This document shows, in pieces, positions 1-5,649 of a stretch of DNA of 5,649 nt. How positions within the stretch are numbered: the stretch's first letter is position 1; each line of letters starts with the position of its first letter. The stretch is from assembly GCA_013330765.1 (NCBI GenBank), contig DUHU01000003.1, forward strand, positions 1-5,649, read 5' to 3'. The DNA is from Candidatus Poseidoniaceae archaeon (lineage in GTDB: Archaea; Thermoplasmatota; Poseidoniia; Poseidoniales; Poseidoniaceae). The notes beneath the pieces are model-generated. The model searched no databases and was not told the DNA's origin. It saw nothing but the letters and a program-made list of their open reading frames with translations. Position numbers and translations under genes: made by a program.

Positions 1-425
1 TCGGCTCCAACCTTTCACGAGTCAACGAAATCGAAGCCATCGACCGCAACCGTACCTACACCAACAACATCATCGAGATTTACGACCAACTCGGCATCGA
101 AGCCGCCCGTCAAGCGATCGTGGACGAACTCAAGGGGACCCTTGACGGTGCCCGCCTCGAAGTTGACGACCGCCACCTCTTGGTCGTGGCTGACGTCATG
201 ACTTCGGAAGGTGAAGTGCGCGCCATTGGCCGCCACGGTGTCTCAGGTACCAAGCACAGCATCCTCGCACGTGCTGCCTTCGAAGTGACGGTGAACCACC
301 TCCTCAAGGCCGGTATCATCGGCGAGCGCGACCACCTGACCGGTGTCGCAGAGAACATCATCGTCGGACAGCCGATTGCCCTCGGCACCGGCAGCGTGGA
401 ACTCTTCTACGTGCCCGACGCCTGA
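1..425 (+). CDS. rpoA2: DNA-directed RNA polymerase subunit A'' (Rpo1C), C-terminal 140 residues, 5' truncated by window edge
   Basis: This is the C-terminal part of the second half of the split archaeal RNA polymerase largest subunit, part of the catalytic core of cytoplasmic transcription. The first complete codon is at 3 and the TGA stop is at 423-425. Visible family blocks are GSNL near the window start, the TNNI.EI...LGIEAAR segment, and the strongly conserved homology block H: the GRHGVSG stretch, LARAAFEVTV, then GVAENIIVGQPIALGTG. The protein ends VELFYVPDA, as archaeal A'' subunits do, so the C-terminus looks intact. No start lies in the window; ATGs inside this region are internal. 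A bacterial rpoC would not match, and the L30e neighbour supports archaeal A''. Whether it is a separate A'' or fused to A' upstream cannot be seen. L30e follows after 43 nt on the same strand, the classical archaeal order, so the two are probably cotranscribed. Confidence 0.95.
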   Translation, partial: GSNLSRVNEIEAIDRNRTYTNNIIEIYDQLGIEAARQAIVDELKGTLDGARLEVDDRHLLVVADVMTSEGEVRAIGRHGVSGTKHSILARAAFEVTVNHLLKAGIIGERDHLTGVAENIIVGQPIALGTGSVELFYVPDA

Positions 426-456
426 CCTCACACCATGAGAAGCAACAGTGGAGAAT

Positions 457-464
457 GGAAGTGA
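457..464 (+). promoter_or_regulatory. Shine-Dalgarno site of rpl30e
   Basis: GGAAGTGA differs by one base from GGAGGTGA, the complement of the 3' end of archaeal 16S rRNA. It ends 4 nt before ATG 469. It selects that ATG over the in-frame GTG at 448, which would place this site inside the coding region. Confidence 0.6.
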
Positions 465-468
465 ACCT

Positions 469-765
469 ATGGACCTAAGCCGACACCTGAAAACCGCCGC
501 CAGCACTGGCCGACTCTTGTTCGGTCAGCGACAGACCCTCGACGCCTGCGCGTCGGGCGAAGCCCGCCTCGTCCTCGTCGCGGCCAACTGTCCGACCGCC
601 TACATCGACGATCTGGGTGCCCGCCACCCAGAGGTCACCATTCACCGCGCGATGATGGTGAACCGCGACCTTGGGGTCGCGGTGGGGAAGCCGTTCAGCA
701 TCTCGACGATCTGCATCATTGATGCAGGAGACAGCGACCTGCTCACGCTCGAAAGCAACGTTTGA
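469..765 (+). CDS. rpl30e: Large subunit ribosomal protein L30e (eL30)
   Basis: This 98-residue protein belongs to the L7Ae/L30e RNA-binding superfamily and is a component of the archaeal and eukaryotic 50S/60S ribosomal subunit. Family signatures run end to end: TGRLLFGQRQTLDA (residues 13-26), GEARLVLVAANCP (30-42), the LGVAVGKPFSISTI stretch (68-81) and the IIDAGDS closing strand (83-89). The length matches the family norm of about 100 residues. ATG 469 is preferred because residues start MDLSRHLKTA, aligning with the family N-terminus, and because a near-consensus Shine-Dalgarno sequence ends 4 nt upstream. Starting at GTG 448 would add seven residues the family lacks. It lies 43 nt behind rpoA2. 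In most euryarchaea nusA follows; here a surface-protein gene follows instead. No T-rich terminator is visible after the stop. Confidence 0.93.
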   Translation: MDLSRHLKTAASTGRLLFGQRQTLDACASGEARLVLVAANCPTAYIDDLGARHPEVTIHRAMMVNRDLGVAVGKPFSISTICIIDAGDSDLLTLESNV

Positions 766-779
766 GCACGGAACAAAAG

Positions 780-792
780 CCCCTATATGGGG
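780..792 (+). promoter_or_regulatory. Candidate TATA-box promoter inside a CCCC/GGGG inverted repeat
   Basis: CCCCTATATGGGG has perfect 4-bp arms (780-783 and 789-792) around TATAT (784-788). The A/T core centre at 786 is 25 nt before ATG 811. That is close to the usual archaeal TATA-to-start distance of about 26 nt, so transcription would begin at or next to this ATG and give a leaderless mRNA. An A-rich stretch (GAACAAAAG, 771-779) lies just upstream where a BRE would sit. The promoter role is inferred from spacing only; the symmetry could alternatively mark a regulator site. Confidence 0.4.
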
Positions 793-810
793 TCCCGGCA
801 GCACAGAACC

Positions 811-885
811 ATGACCCGTGCAGCGTCAGCCATGTTCCTCGTGGTTCTGCTCCTGGCTTCCTTCGTTGGACCATTGGCATCCGTG
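811..885 (+). other. Signal peptide of the surface protein
   Basis: Residues 1-25 have a short basic N-region (Arg3), an uninterrupted hydrophobic core at residues 8-19 and a small-residue end (GPLAS) typical of Sec signal peptidase I sites. The exact cleavage point (after Ala23, Ser24 or Val25) is uncertain. No twin-arginine motif and no lipobox cysteine is present. Confidence 0.8.
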
Positions 886-3800
886 CAACCGCAACCTGTC
901 CTCGAGGTGGACGAAAGTCAGGAGCCCATGGCCGCTTCCGGACGAAGTTCCAGCAACGGATTCCTCATGTCTGGAGGGACCGGTTCCTCTTCCGATTTGG
1001 CTTTCTTCACCTCGGTCGCAACCCACGGACAGGGCGCTTTGGCCGCGCTCCGTTATTCTGCGGACGTCACCTTTGGGAGCCAAACCGTGACGGCTTCGTG
1101 CCCCTATCTCGCTCAATTGCAGGACCTCTGCGATGCTGCAGTGGTCGGTCTGAGCGAATCTGGCGACTACACTTGGGGCAGCGCCATCGACACCACCAAC
1201 GGAGCCGTGACTGGCCTCAGCGTGGCCGCAGGACCCGGTGGTGAAGCCTTCGTTGGCGGGGACTATGTTGGGAGTTTGGTCTTTGGCGGCTCGACTTTTG
1301 CTTTCTCTCAAAACGCGGAGGGCTTCGTGGCCAATACCGATCCAATGGGCAATTGGATGTGGTCCACCGGCTACACCACGATCGACGGTGGTTTTGGAGC
1401 CACATCATCGGTGACCGACGTGGCCGTGGATTTGGCTGGAAACCACTACGTGACGGGTTATTTCATCGGCGAGACCGATTTCGGTGGCCAGTCGGTCAAC
1501 GTCAGTGACTTGCAGGCCTTTGTGGCCAAATATTCCCAAAGCGGTATGCTGGATTGGGTCATCGACATCGGTGGCCTCAGCAACGATTTGGGCTTGGCCT
1601 TGGCCACCACGCAAACGGGGAACGTGCACGTGGCGATCGTCACCAACAGCGCGACCATCAACGCTGCAAGTTCACTGTATTCACTTGTCGGAACGCAAGA
1701 CGTCGTCCTGTTTGAGATTGACCCGAGCGGTGCGATCATGTCCATGGACGGGTACGGCGTACCCAACGAAGTCACGAGCATCGGAGGTTTCGAATCCAAC
1801 GCTCAAGGCGATTTGTTCCTTGGAGGAAGTTTCCGGGGGACCTTGGCCGATTCAGGATGGACCATCACCGCAAACCAAGGCAAAACCGACCTTTTCGTCA
1901 TCAAGCGTGCTTCGGGCGGTTCTGGTGATTGGGCCGTCTCCGCCGGTTCGAGTGAGAACGACACCGTGGCTGGGCTTGGAATCAACAGCAACGACGAGGT
2001 GGTCATCGCAGCAACCCTGTCTGCCAGCGGAACGTTCGGATCCAAAACCACCATTCTTTCAGGAGGTTCTGACGTGGTCCTGGCCGGAATCACCAGTTCC
2101 GGTTCATGGGATTGGGCTCAGCGCCTGGCCAGCACCCAAAACGACTACGCGTTCGATTTGACGGTCAACATGACCGATGAAGCGATTTTGGTCGGTGGGT
2201 TTGGGGGCAGCATCTCCCAAGGTGGGAACTCCATTTCACCCACGGGGGCCATCGATGCGATGGCTTTCGGGTTTGATCCAGCCACGTTGATTGACACCGA
2301 TTCTGACGGTGTTCCTGACGTCCGAGACAACTGCCCCACGGTCAGCAACCCCGGTCAAGGAAACACCGATTTCGACGCTGAGGGTGATGCCTGCGATTCT
2401 GACGACGACAACGACGGTTTGACGGACAGCTACCCCGATCTTTGCGCCCGGAACGGCCAATACAACTGGACCTCCATGCAAGATTGGGAGAATCCTGCCA
2501 ATTCCACAGACTGGGACAACGACGGTTGCCGAGATGCTTTGGAAGACGACGACGACGACAACGACGGTGTTGCGGATGCAGACGATGCCTGTCAACACAC
2601 GAGTTACAGTCCACCTCGCCCTTCATGGGTCTCCAACTCGACCAACGATTTGGACGGCGACGGTTGCCGAGATTATGACGAAGACTTCGACGACGACGGC
2701 GACGGTTTCGAGGACGGGGCCGATTCATGTCCATCCGTGGCCGGCACCTCCACCTTGGGCGGTTTCGTCGGCTGCACCGACGGTGACATGGACGGCTGGG
2801 CCGATTCCAAGGACGACTGTCCAGACCTTGCAGGAAATTCCACCGCGAACAACACCAACGCTTGCCCCGACCAAGACGGCGACGGCTGGGCTGATCAGCA
2901 GGATGATTTCGTCTTCGAACCCACCCAATGGTCTGACATGGACGGCGACGGCTTTGGCGACAATCCCGACGGTGCAACACCCGATGCATGCCCCGAATTT
3001 TCGGGCATCTCAACGGTGGACCGCTTCGGTTGTAACGATCCCGATGCCGACGGCCGTTCCTCACCCGACGCGGACTGGACCACGGAGGACGGCGCTGACG
3101 CCTTCCCCGCCGATCCTGCTCAGTGGTCGGATACCGACGGTGACGGCCTCGGTGACAATTACAACGACCCTGACTGGGACGACCGCAGTCCGTTCTGGGC
3201 AGGAGAATACCTCCAGATCGTGGGCGACTACGACCGCTGTCCTGCAGTCGCAGGGAACTCCACAAAGTTGGGAGTGCTCGGGTGTCCCGACCAAGACGGC
3301 GACGGGTACGACAACAACAACGACGCCTTCCCTCGCGATGGCTCGCAGTGGGCCGATGCAGACGGTGACGGCTTTGGCGACAATCCGACCGGGTTTGAGG
3401 CCGATGCGTGCCCAGAAACAGCCGGCAATTCCACCGCGGACCGCTTTGGTTGCGGCGATTACGACGGTGATGGATGGTCGGATCCCTTCGACGGTGGTTC
3501 CGATGTGGCTCCAGAAGACCCGACGCAATGGAGCGACTCCGACGGAGATCTGTGGTACGACAATCCCGACGGGAACTTCGCAGACCAATGCCCTGATGAC
3601 CCGGTGGCCAGCGGGGCATTGACCCGTTTGACCGGCATCGACCGCAACGGTTGCCCAGACGCTGACTTCGATGGATACTCTGACCCTGACGCGGACTACA
3701 ACGCCTCCATGGGTGCAGACGCCTGCCCCGAGGACGGTTACGATGCCAGCATCACGTCAACCATGGACCGTTTCGGTTGCCTCGATTCCGACGGTGACGG

Positions 3801-4284
3801 ATACTCAGATCCGTCCGACGGATGGACCGTTGCCATGGGGGCTGACGCCTTCCCGAACGACCCAACCAAGTGGTTGCCAGAAGTGGCCGGCGACGGAGGC
3901 GGAGCCTCGAGCGGCCTTGGAAACGTGGCGATCATCGGCGGTGTTGTGCTCCTGATCGGTGCGGTTGCCGCCGTGCTTGTCCTTCGTGGCCGAGGCGGCT
4001 CGGAGCAAGACAAGGCATGGGCGGAAGCTCCGTTGGGGCTTCCACCGATGGAGGGCATGGCTCCTGCCGTGGCCGTACCACCAGGTCTTGCGATGCCTGC
4101 GACCAACGTAGCGATGCCACCCGGATTGGTGATGCCGGCACCTGCGCAAGCCCCTACGCCCGCTCCAGCACCGGTCGTTGACCCGGCGGCTCAATCCTAC
4201 TACGACAACCTGCTTGCACAGGGTTACGACCCCGCATCTGCCTTGATGTACACCCAACAGTACTACCCGACCTTCCAAGCTTGA
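811..4284 (+). CDS. Large type I cell-surface protein: propeller head, thrombospondin-3-like Ca-binding stalk, one TM helix, Pro/Tyr-rich cytoplasmic tail
   Basis: This is a 1157-residue secreted, membrane-anchored protein of unknown ligand or activity. Residues 1-25 form a signal peptide (MTRAASA, then hydrophobic [15 protein letters not shown]), with cleavage likely near residues 23-25. Residues 51-493 hold about seven propeller-like repeats. Residues 494-1021 are Asp-rich with about 18 DxDxDG-type calcium loops and 20 cysteines. A Gly-rich spacer (1022-1037) leads to a TM helix at 1038-1058, followed by RGRGG, which predicts an inside C-terminus. The last 99 residues are Pro/Ala-rich and end in a Tyr-rich motif. 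ATG 811 is chosen over in-frame ATG 787 because it gives a cleaner signal peptide, neither has a Shine-Dalgarno sequence, and a TATA-like element sits 25 nt upstream; the 787 start would add MGSRQHRT. No catalytic motif is visible. Adhesion, a sheath-like surface layer or polymer binding are possible roles, all inferred. Confidence 0.9.
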   Translation: MTRAASAMFLVVLLLASFVGPLASVQPQPVLEVDESQEPMAASGRSSSNGFLMSGGTGSSSDLAFFTSVATHGQGALAALRYSADVTFGSQTVTASCPYLAQLQDLCDAAVVGLSESGDYTWGSAIDTTNGAVTGLSVAAGPGGEAFVGGDYVGSLVFGGSTFAFSQNAEGFVANTDPMGNWMWSTGYTTIDGGFGATSSVTDVAVDLAGNHYVTGYFIGETDFGGQSVNVSDLQAFVAKYSQSGMLDWVIDIGGLSNDLGLALATTQTGNVHVAIVTNSATINAASSLYSLVGTQDVVLFEIDPSGAIMSMDGYGVPNEVTSIGGFESNAQGDLFLGGSFRGTLADSGWTITANQGKTDLFVIKRASGGSGDWAVSAGSSENDTVAGLGINSNDEVVIAATLSASGTFGSKTTILSGGSDVVLAGITSSGSWDWAQRLASTQNDYAFDLTVNMTDEAILVGGFGGSISQGGNSISPTGAIDAMAFGFDPATLIDTDSDGVPDVRDNCPTVSNPGQGNTDFDAEGDACDSDDDNDGLTDSYPDLCARNGQYNWTSMQDWENPANSTDWDNDGCRDALEDDDDDNDGVADADDACQHTSYSPPRPSWVSNSTNDLDGDGCRDYDEDFDDDGDGFEDGADSCPSVAGTSTLGGFVGCTDGDMDGWADSKDDCPDLAGNSTANNTNACPDQDGDGWADQQDDFVFEPTQWSDMDGDGFGDNPDGATPDACPEFSGISTVDRFGCNDPDADGRSSPDADWTTEDGADAFPADPAQWSDTDGDGLGDNYNDPDWDDRSPFWAGEYLQIVGDYDRCPAVAGNSTKLGVLGCPDQDGDGYDNNNDAFPRDGSQWADADGDGFGDNPTGFEADACPETAGNSTADRFGCGDYDGDGWSDPFDGGSDVAPEDPTQWSDSDGDLWYDNPDGNFADQCPDDPVASGALTRLTGIDRNGCPDADFDGYSDPDADYNASMGADACPEDGYDASITSTMDRFGCLDSDGDGYSDPSDGWTVAMGADAFPNDPTKWLPEVAGDGGGASSGLGNVAIIGGVVLLIGAVAAVLVLRGRGGSEQDKAWAEAPLGLPPMEGMAPAVAVPPGLAMPATNVAMPPGLVMPAPAQAPTPAPAPVVDPAAQSYYDNLLAQGYDPASALMYTQQYYPTFQA
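961..2289 (+). repeat. Seven propeller-like repeats (SBBP-type), about 58-72 residues each
   Basis: The segment divides into seven units ending near 1176, 1362, 1557, 1743, 1932, 2115 and 2289. Most units close with a GxW or WxW tryptophan motif: YTW, NWMW, LDW, GDW and SWDW. Unit 4 has an IMSM replacement. A typical unit has a GG/TG...FGG core (for example [13 protein letters not shown] in unit 3) followed by an F/V-V/L-A/F exposed strand (FVAKY, FVIKR). This spacing and pattern fit SBBP-like beta-propeller repeats, and seven units could close one seven-bladed propeller. Unit 1 is the longest and carries two cysteines, residues 97 and 107, that could pair. The fold is inferred from pattern only. 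Confidence 0.65.
2290..3873 (+). repeat. Asp-rich thrombospondin type 3-like calcium-binding stalk
   Basis: Residues 494-1021 contain 16 canonical DxDxDG loops (DTDSDG, DWDNDG, DQDGDG, DMDGDG, DYDGDG and others) and two degenerate ones (DFDAEG and DSDGDL). Many are followed by xxD and then a DxCP element, the hallmark of thrombospondin type 3 repeats that wrap calcium into a rigid rod. The 20 cysteines mostly alternate between DxC(P) and (F/L/N)GC contexts, consistent with about ten disulfides. Eight N-x-S/T sequons fall in this region. The acidity suits the salt-rich, calcium-rich exterior of a marine cell. Confidence 0.85.
2863..3873 (+). repeat. Higher-order tandem repeat within the stalk (140, 123 and 74 residues)
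   Basis: Copies begin at cysteine codons 2863, 3283 and 3652, each opening CPDxDxDG. Copies 1 and 2 are exactly 420 nt apart through their first half: the QW element is 66 nt into both (2929 and 3349), and a 20-nt stretch is identical between 2947-2966 and 3367-3386. Each of the first two copies holds two QW(S/A)DxDGDG modules (tryptophan codons 2929 and 3124, then 3349 and 3529). Copy 3 is shorter, with a single terminal TKW (codon 3871) that runs into the spacer before the membrane helix. Confidence 0.75.
3922..3984 (+). other. Transmembrane helix of the surface protein
   Basis: Residues 1038-1058 are a 21-residue uncharged stretch ([13 protein letters not shown] then AVAAVLVL). It is preceded by a Gly/Ser-rich spacer and followed at once by RGRGG. 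By the positive-inside rule the stalk is outside and the 99-residue tail is cytoplasmic. It is not an archaeosortase-type (PGF- or PEF-CTERM) tail, because the protein continues far beyond the basic residues. Confidence 0.85.
3985..4281 (+). other. Cytoplasmic Pro/Ala-rich tail with Tyr-rich terminal motif
   Basis: Residues 1059-1157. A low-complexity part contains two near-identical octads, PPGLAMPA (4078-4101) and PPGLVMPA (4117-4140), then [13 protein letters not shown]. The last 28 residues (1130-1157) form a distinct amphipathic-looking block: [16 protein letters not shown], then [12 protein letters not shown]. The regular Tyr and Leu placement suggests a short helical docking or sorting element, but no function is known to me. 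Confidence 0.6.
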
Positions 4285-4301
4285 GCTGTGGGGACAAGGG
4301 A

Positions 4302-4315
4302 AGCCTCTTGAGGCT
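4302..4315. repeat. Perfect inverted repeat in the spacer before ahcY
   Basis: AGCCTC-TT-GAGGCT: 6-bp perfect arms with a 2-nt centre, lying 17 nt after the surface-protein stop. As RNA, a 2-nt loop would force at least one pair to open. There is no T tract after it, so a simple intrinsic terminator is not supported. Confidence 0.45.
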
Positions 4316-4322
4316 GGGCTGG

Positions 4323-4333
4323 GCCCCCGGGGC
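4323..4333. repeat. GC-only inverted repeat abutting the ahcY start codon
   Basis: GCCCC-C-GGGGC: perfect 5-bp arms around one base, ending on the base before ATG 4334. It occupies the position where a Shine-Dalgarno sequence would lie. It could be a regulator-binding palindrome or simply GC-rich chance. Confidence 0.4.
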
Positions 4334-5649
4334 ATGCAGTCCAGCACCGCCTCACCTCCGTTCCTGGTGGCCGACGAAACGTTGGCCGACTTTGGGCGCC
4401 TCGAAATCGGCATCGCCGAGCACGAGATGCCAGGCCTGATGGCCATTCGTTCACGGTACGCTCCGCAACGCCCGCTCGAGGGCGTTCGCGTGACCGGTTC
4501 GCTGCACATGACGATTCAAACGGCGGTGCTCATCGAAACCTTGGTCGAACTCGGGGCCGACGTCCGTTGGGCCAGTTGCAACATCTTCTCGACGCAAGAC
4601 CACGCCGCGTCGGCCATCGCAGCCAGCGGCGTGCCCGTGTTCGCTTGGAAGGGCATGAACCTCGAAGAATACTGGGACTGCACCTACCATGCGCTGTCGC
4701 ATGCTGAGGGCCGCGGTCCACAACTCATCGTCGACGACGGAGGGGACGCCACACTGCTGATTCACAAGGGGTATGAACTGGAACAAGGTGACCGATGGAT
4801 CGACACGCCCTCGGACAGCACCGAAGAAGCCGTCATCAAAGACCTGCTCCGTCGAATCCATGCCGAAGACGATTCCCGCTGGACGAGGATGGTCGGCGAC
4901 TTGGTTGGGGTTTCTGAGGAAACCACGACCGGTGTGCACCGTCTGATTCAGCGCTTCGAGGAAGGGAAGTTGCTCTTCCCTGCCATCAACGTCAACGACT
5001 CGGTCACGAAGTCGAAATTCGACAACCTCTACGGTTGCCGAGAGTCCCTGGTGGACGGCATCAAGCGTGCCACGGACGTGATGATTTCCGGGAAGCTGGC
5101 TGTCGTGTGCGGCTTTGGCGACGTCGGCAAAGGCTCGGCTGCTGCCCTCCGTGCTCAAGGCGCTCGCGTCATCGTCACCGAAATCGATCCCATTTGTGCC
5201 CTTCAGGCCGCGATGGAAGGCTACACCGTGACGACCGTGGAAGACGCCCTCGGTACCGCGGATCTCTTCGTGACGGCCACCGGAAACAAGGACATCATCA
5301 CCCTTGATCACATGCGTCGGATGAAGGATCAGGCCATCGTTTGCAACATCGGTCACTTCGACAACGAGATTCAGGTCGAAGCGCTCCAAGGCGCGGGTGA
5401 TGTCGGCCACCAGAACATCAAGCCCCAGGTCGATCGCTACGACTTCCCTGAAGGTCACAGCATCTACCTGTTGGCCGAAGGGCGCTTGGTCAACCTCGGC
5501 TGTGCTACCGGTCACCCCTCCTTCGTGATGTCCAACAGTTTCGCCAACCAAGTTCTTGCTCAAATGGACCTCTGGGCCAACCGTGAGGAGGCTGAGATCA
5601 AGGTCAGCATCTTGCCGAAGCACCTCGACGAGGAGGTCGCCATGCTCCA
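4334..5649 (+). CDS. ahcY: Adenosylhomocysteinase (S-adenosyl-L-homocysteine hydrolase), bacterial type, 3' end beyond the window
   Basis: This cytosolic NAD-dependent enzyme converts S-adenosylhomocysteine to adenosine and homocysteine, clearing the inhibitor of SAM-dependent methyltransferases. The frame is open from ATG 4334 to the edge: 438 codons, with an estimated 30-40 missing, including the C-terminal K/Y residues that reach the partner's NAD site. Expected residues are all present (human number in brackets): His58 (55) in SLHMT, Asp138 (131) in DDGGD, Glu196 (156) in SEETTTG, Lys226 (186) and Asp230 (190) in [11 protein letters not shown], His341 (301) in NIGHFD and His394 (353) in GHPSF. 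The NAD fold shows GFGDVGKG (260-267) and Glu283 at the end of strand 2. About 33 extra residues between Asp138 and Glu196 match the insertion typical of bacterial enzymes. Starting at 4334 gives the bacterial-like [11 protein letters not shown]-terminus. No Shine-Dalgarno or TATA element is evident upstream, so cotranscription with the preceding gene or an unrecognised promoter is possible. Confidence 0.96.
   Translation, partial: MQSSTASPPFLVADETLADFGRLEIGIAEHEMPGLMAIRSRYAPQRPLEGVRVTGSLHMTIQTAVLIETLVELGADVRWASCNIFSTQDHAASAIAASGVPVFAWKGMNLEEYWDCTYHALSHAEGRGPQLIVDDGGDATLLIHKGYELEQGDRWIDTPSDSTEEAVIKDLLRRIHAEDDSRWTRMVGDLVGVSEETTTGVHRLIQRFEEGKLLFPAINVNDSVTKSKFDNLYGCRESLVDGIKRATDVMISGKLAVVCGFGDVGKGSAAALRAQGARVIVTEIDPICALQAAMEGYTVTTVEDALGTADLFVTATGNKDIITLDHMRRMKDQAIVCNIGHFDNEIQVEALQGAGDVGHQNIKPQVDRYDFPEGHSIYLLAEGRLVNLGCATGHPSFVMSNSFANQVLAQMDLWANREEAEIKVSILPKHLDEEVAML

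Noticed and set aside
422..440. CTGA and ATGAGA resembling D and C boxes (kink-turn) upstream of rpl30e
   Set aside because: L30e-family proteins bind kink-turns, so this was considered. The C box does not match RTGATGA and there are no flanking complementary stems.
762..1244. A 160-codon + frame starting at TTG and overlapping the rpl30e stop
   Set aside because: The TTGA overlap looks like translational coupling, but the frame is Arg-rich, ends inside the surface protein and matches no known family.
2545..2559. A (GAC)5 microsatellite
   Set aside because: It simply encodes an Asp run inside a calcium loop (DDDDDNDG) and is too short to stand out in this Asp-rich region.
2342..3619. A 425-codon open frame on the minus strand
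   Set aside because: It is the antisense shadow of the GAC/GGC-rich calcium-loop region. Its product is Arg-rich low complexity with no recognisable family, and the + frame has clear domain structure.
2534..3622. A 362-codon + frame overlapping the stalk in another phase
   Set aside because: The product is Thr/Pro-rich, from reading GAC repeats out of frame as ACG/CGA. No start signal and no family resemblance.
4285..4333. S-adenosylhomocysteine riboswitch before ahcY
   Set aside because: The spacer is only 49 nt, the conserved bacterial SAH aptamer core is not visible, and that riboswitch class is known from bacteria.
4302..4333. Intrinsic terminator after the surface-protein gene
   Set aside because: Hairpin potential exists, but no T-rich tract follows; archaeal termination depends mainly on T-rich stretches.
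4451..5623. A 390-codon open frame on the minus strand
   Set aside because: It lies opposite ahcY, whose + frame conserves every catalytic motif. The antisense frame is a by-product of GC-rich codon usage.

Overview
The window carries an archaeal informational gene pair, a large cell-surface protein and a one-carbon/methylation-cycle enzyme, all on the + strand. It most likely comes from a marine planktonic euryarchaeon such as Marine Group II (Poseidoniales). The archaeal assignment is firm: the first gene is the split RNA polymerase subunit A'' (Rpo1C), followed by the archaeal/eukaryotic ribosomal protein L30e. The Marine Group II assignment is inference. It rests on the GC-rich coding style, the giant Asp-rich thrombospondin-3-like surface protein with a Pro-rich/Tyr-rich tail, and the bacterial-type adenosylhomocysteinase.

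Layout. 1-425 is the 3' end of rpoA2. 469-765 is rpl30e, with a near-consensus Shine-Dalgarno sequence in front of an internal ATG. 780-792 is a TATA-like element inside a CCCC/GGGG inverted repeat, placed as expected for a nearly leaderless transcript from ATG 811. 811-4284 encodes a 1157-residue type I membrane protein: signal peptide, about seven propeller-like repeats of roughly 60 residues, a Ca-binding Asp-rich rod with 20 cysteines, one transmembrane helix and a cytoplasmic Pro-rich tail ending in a Tyr-rich motif. 4285-4333 is a short spacer with two perfect GC-rich inverted repeats. 4334-5649 is ahcY, open to the right edge and lacking its last few dozen codons.

Function. rpoA2 and rpl30e look like the remnant of the conserved archaeal transcription/translation operon, which usually continues with nusA, rps12 and rps7. 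Here it is interrupted by the surface-protein gene, which appears to have its own promoter. The surface protein probably projects a propeller head on a calcium-rigidified, disulfide-stitched and possibly glycosylated stalk; its ligand is unknown. AhcY hydrolyses S-adenosylhomocysteine and has no obvious functional tie to the surface protein. No RNA genes, CRISPR arrays, insertion sequences or phage genes were seen. No non-coding stretch exceeds 50 bases.
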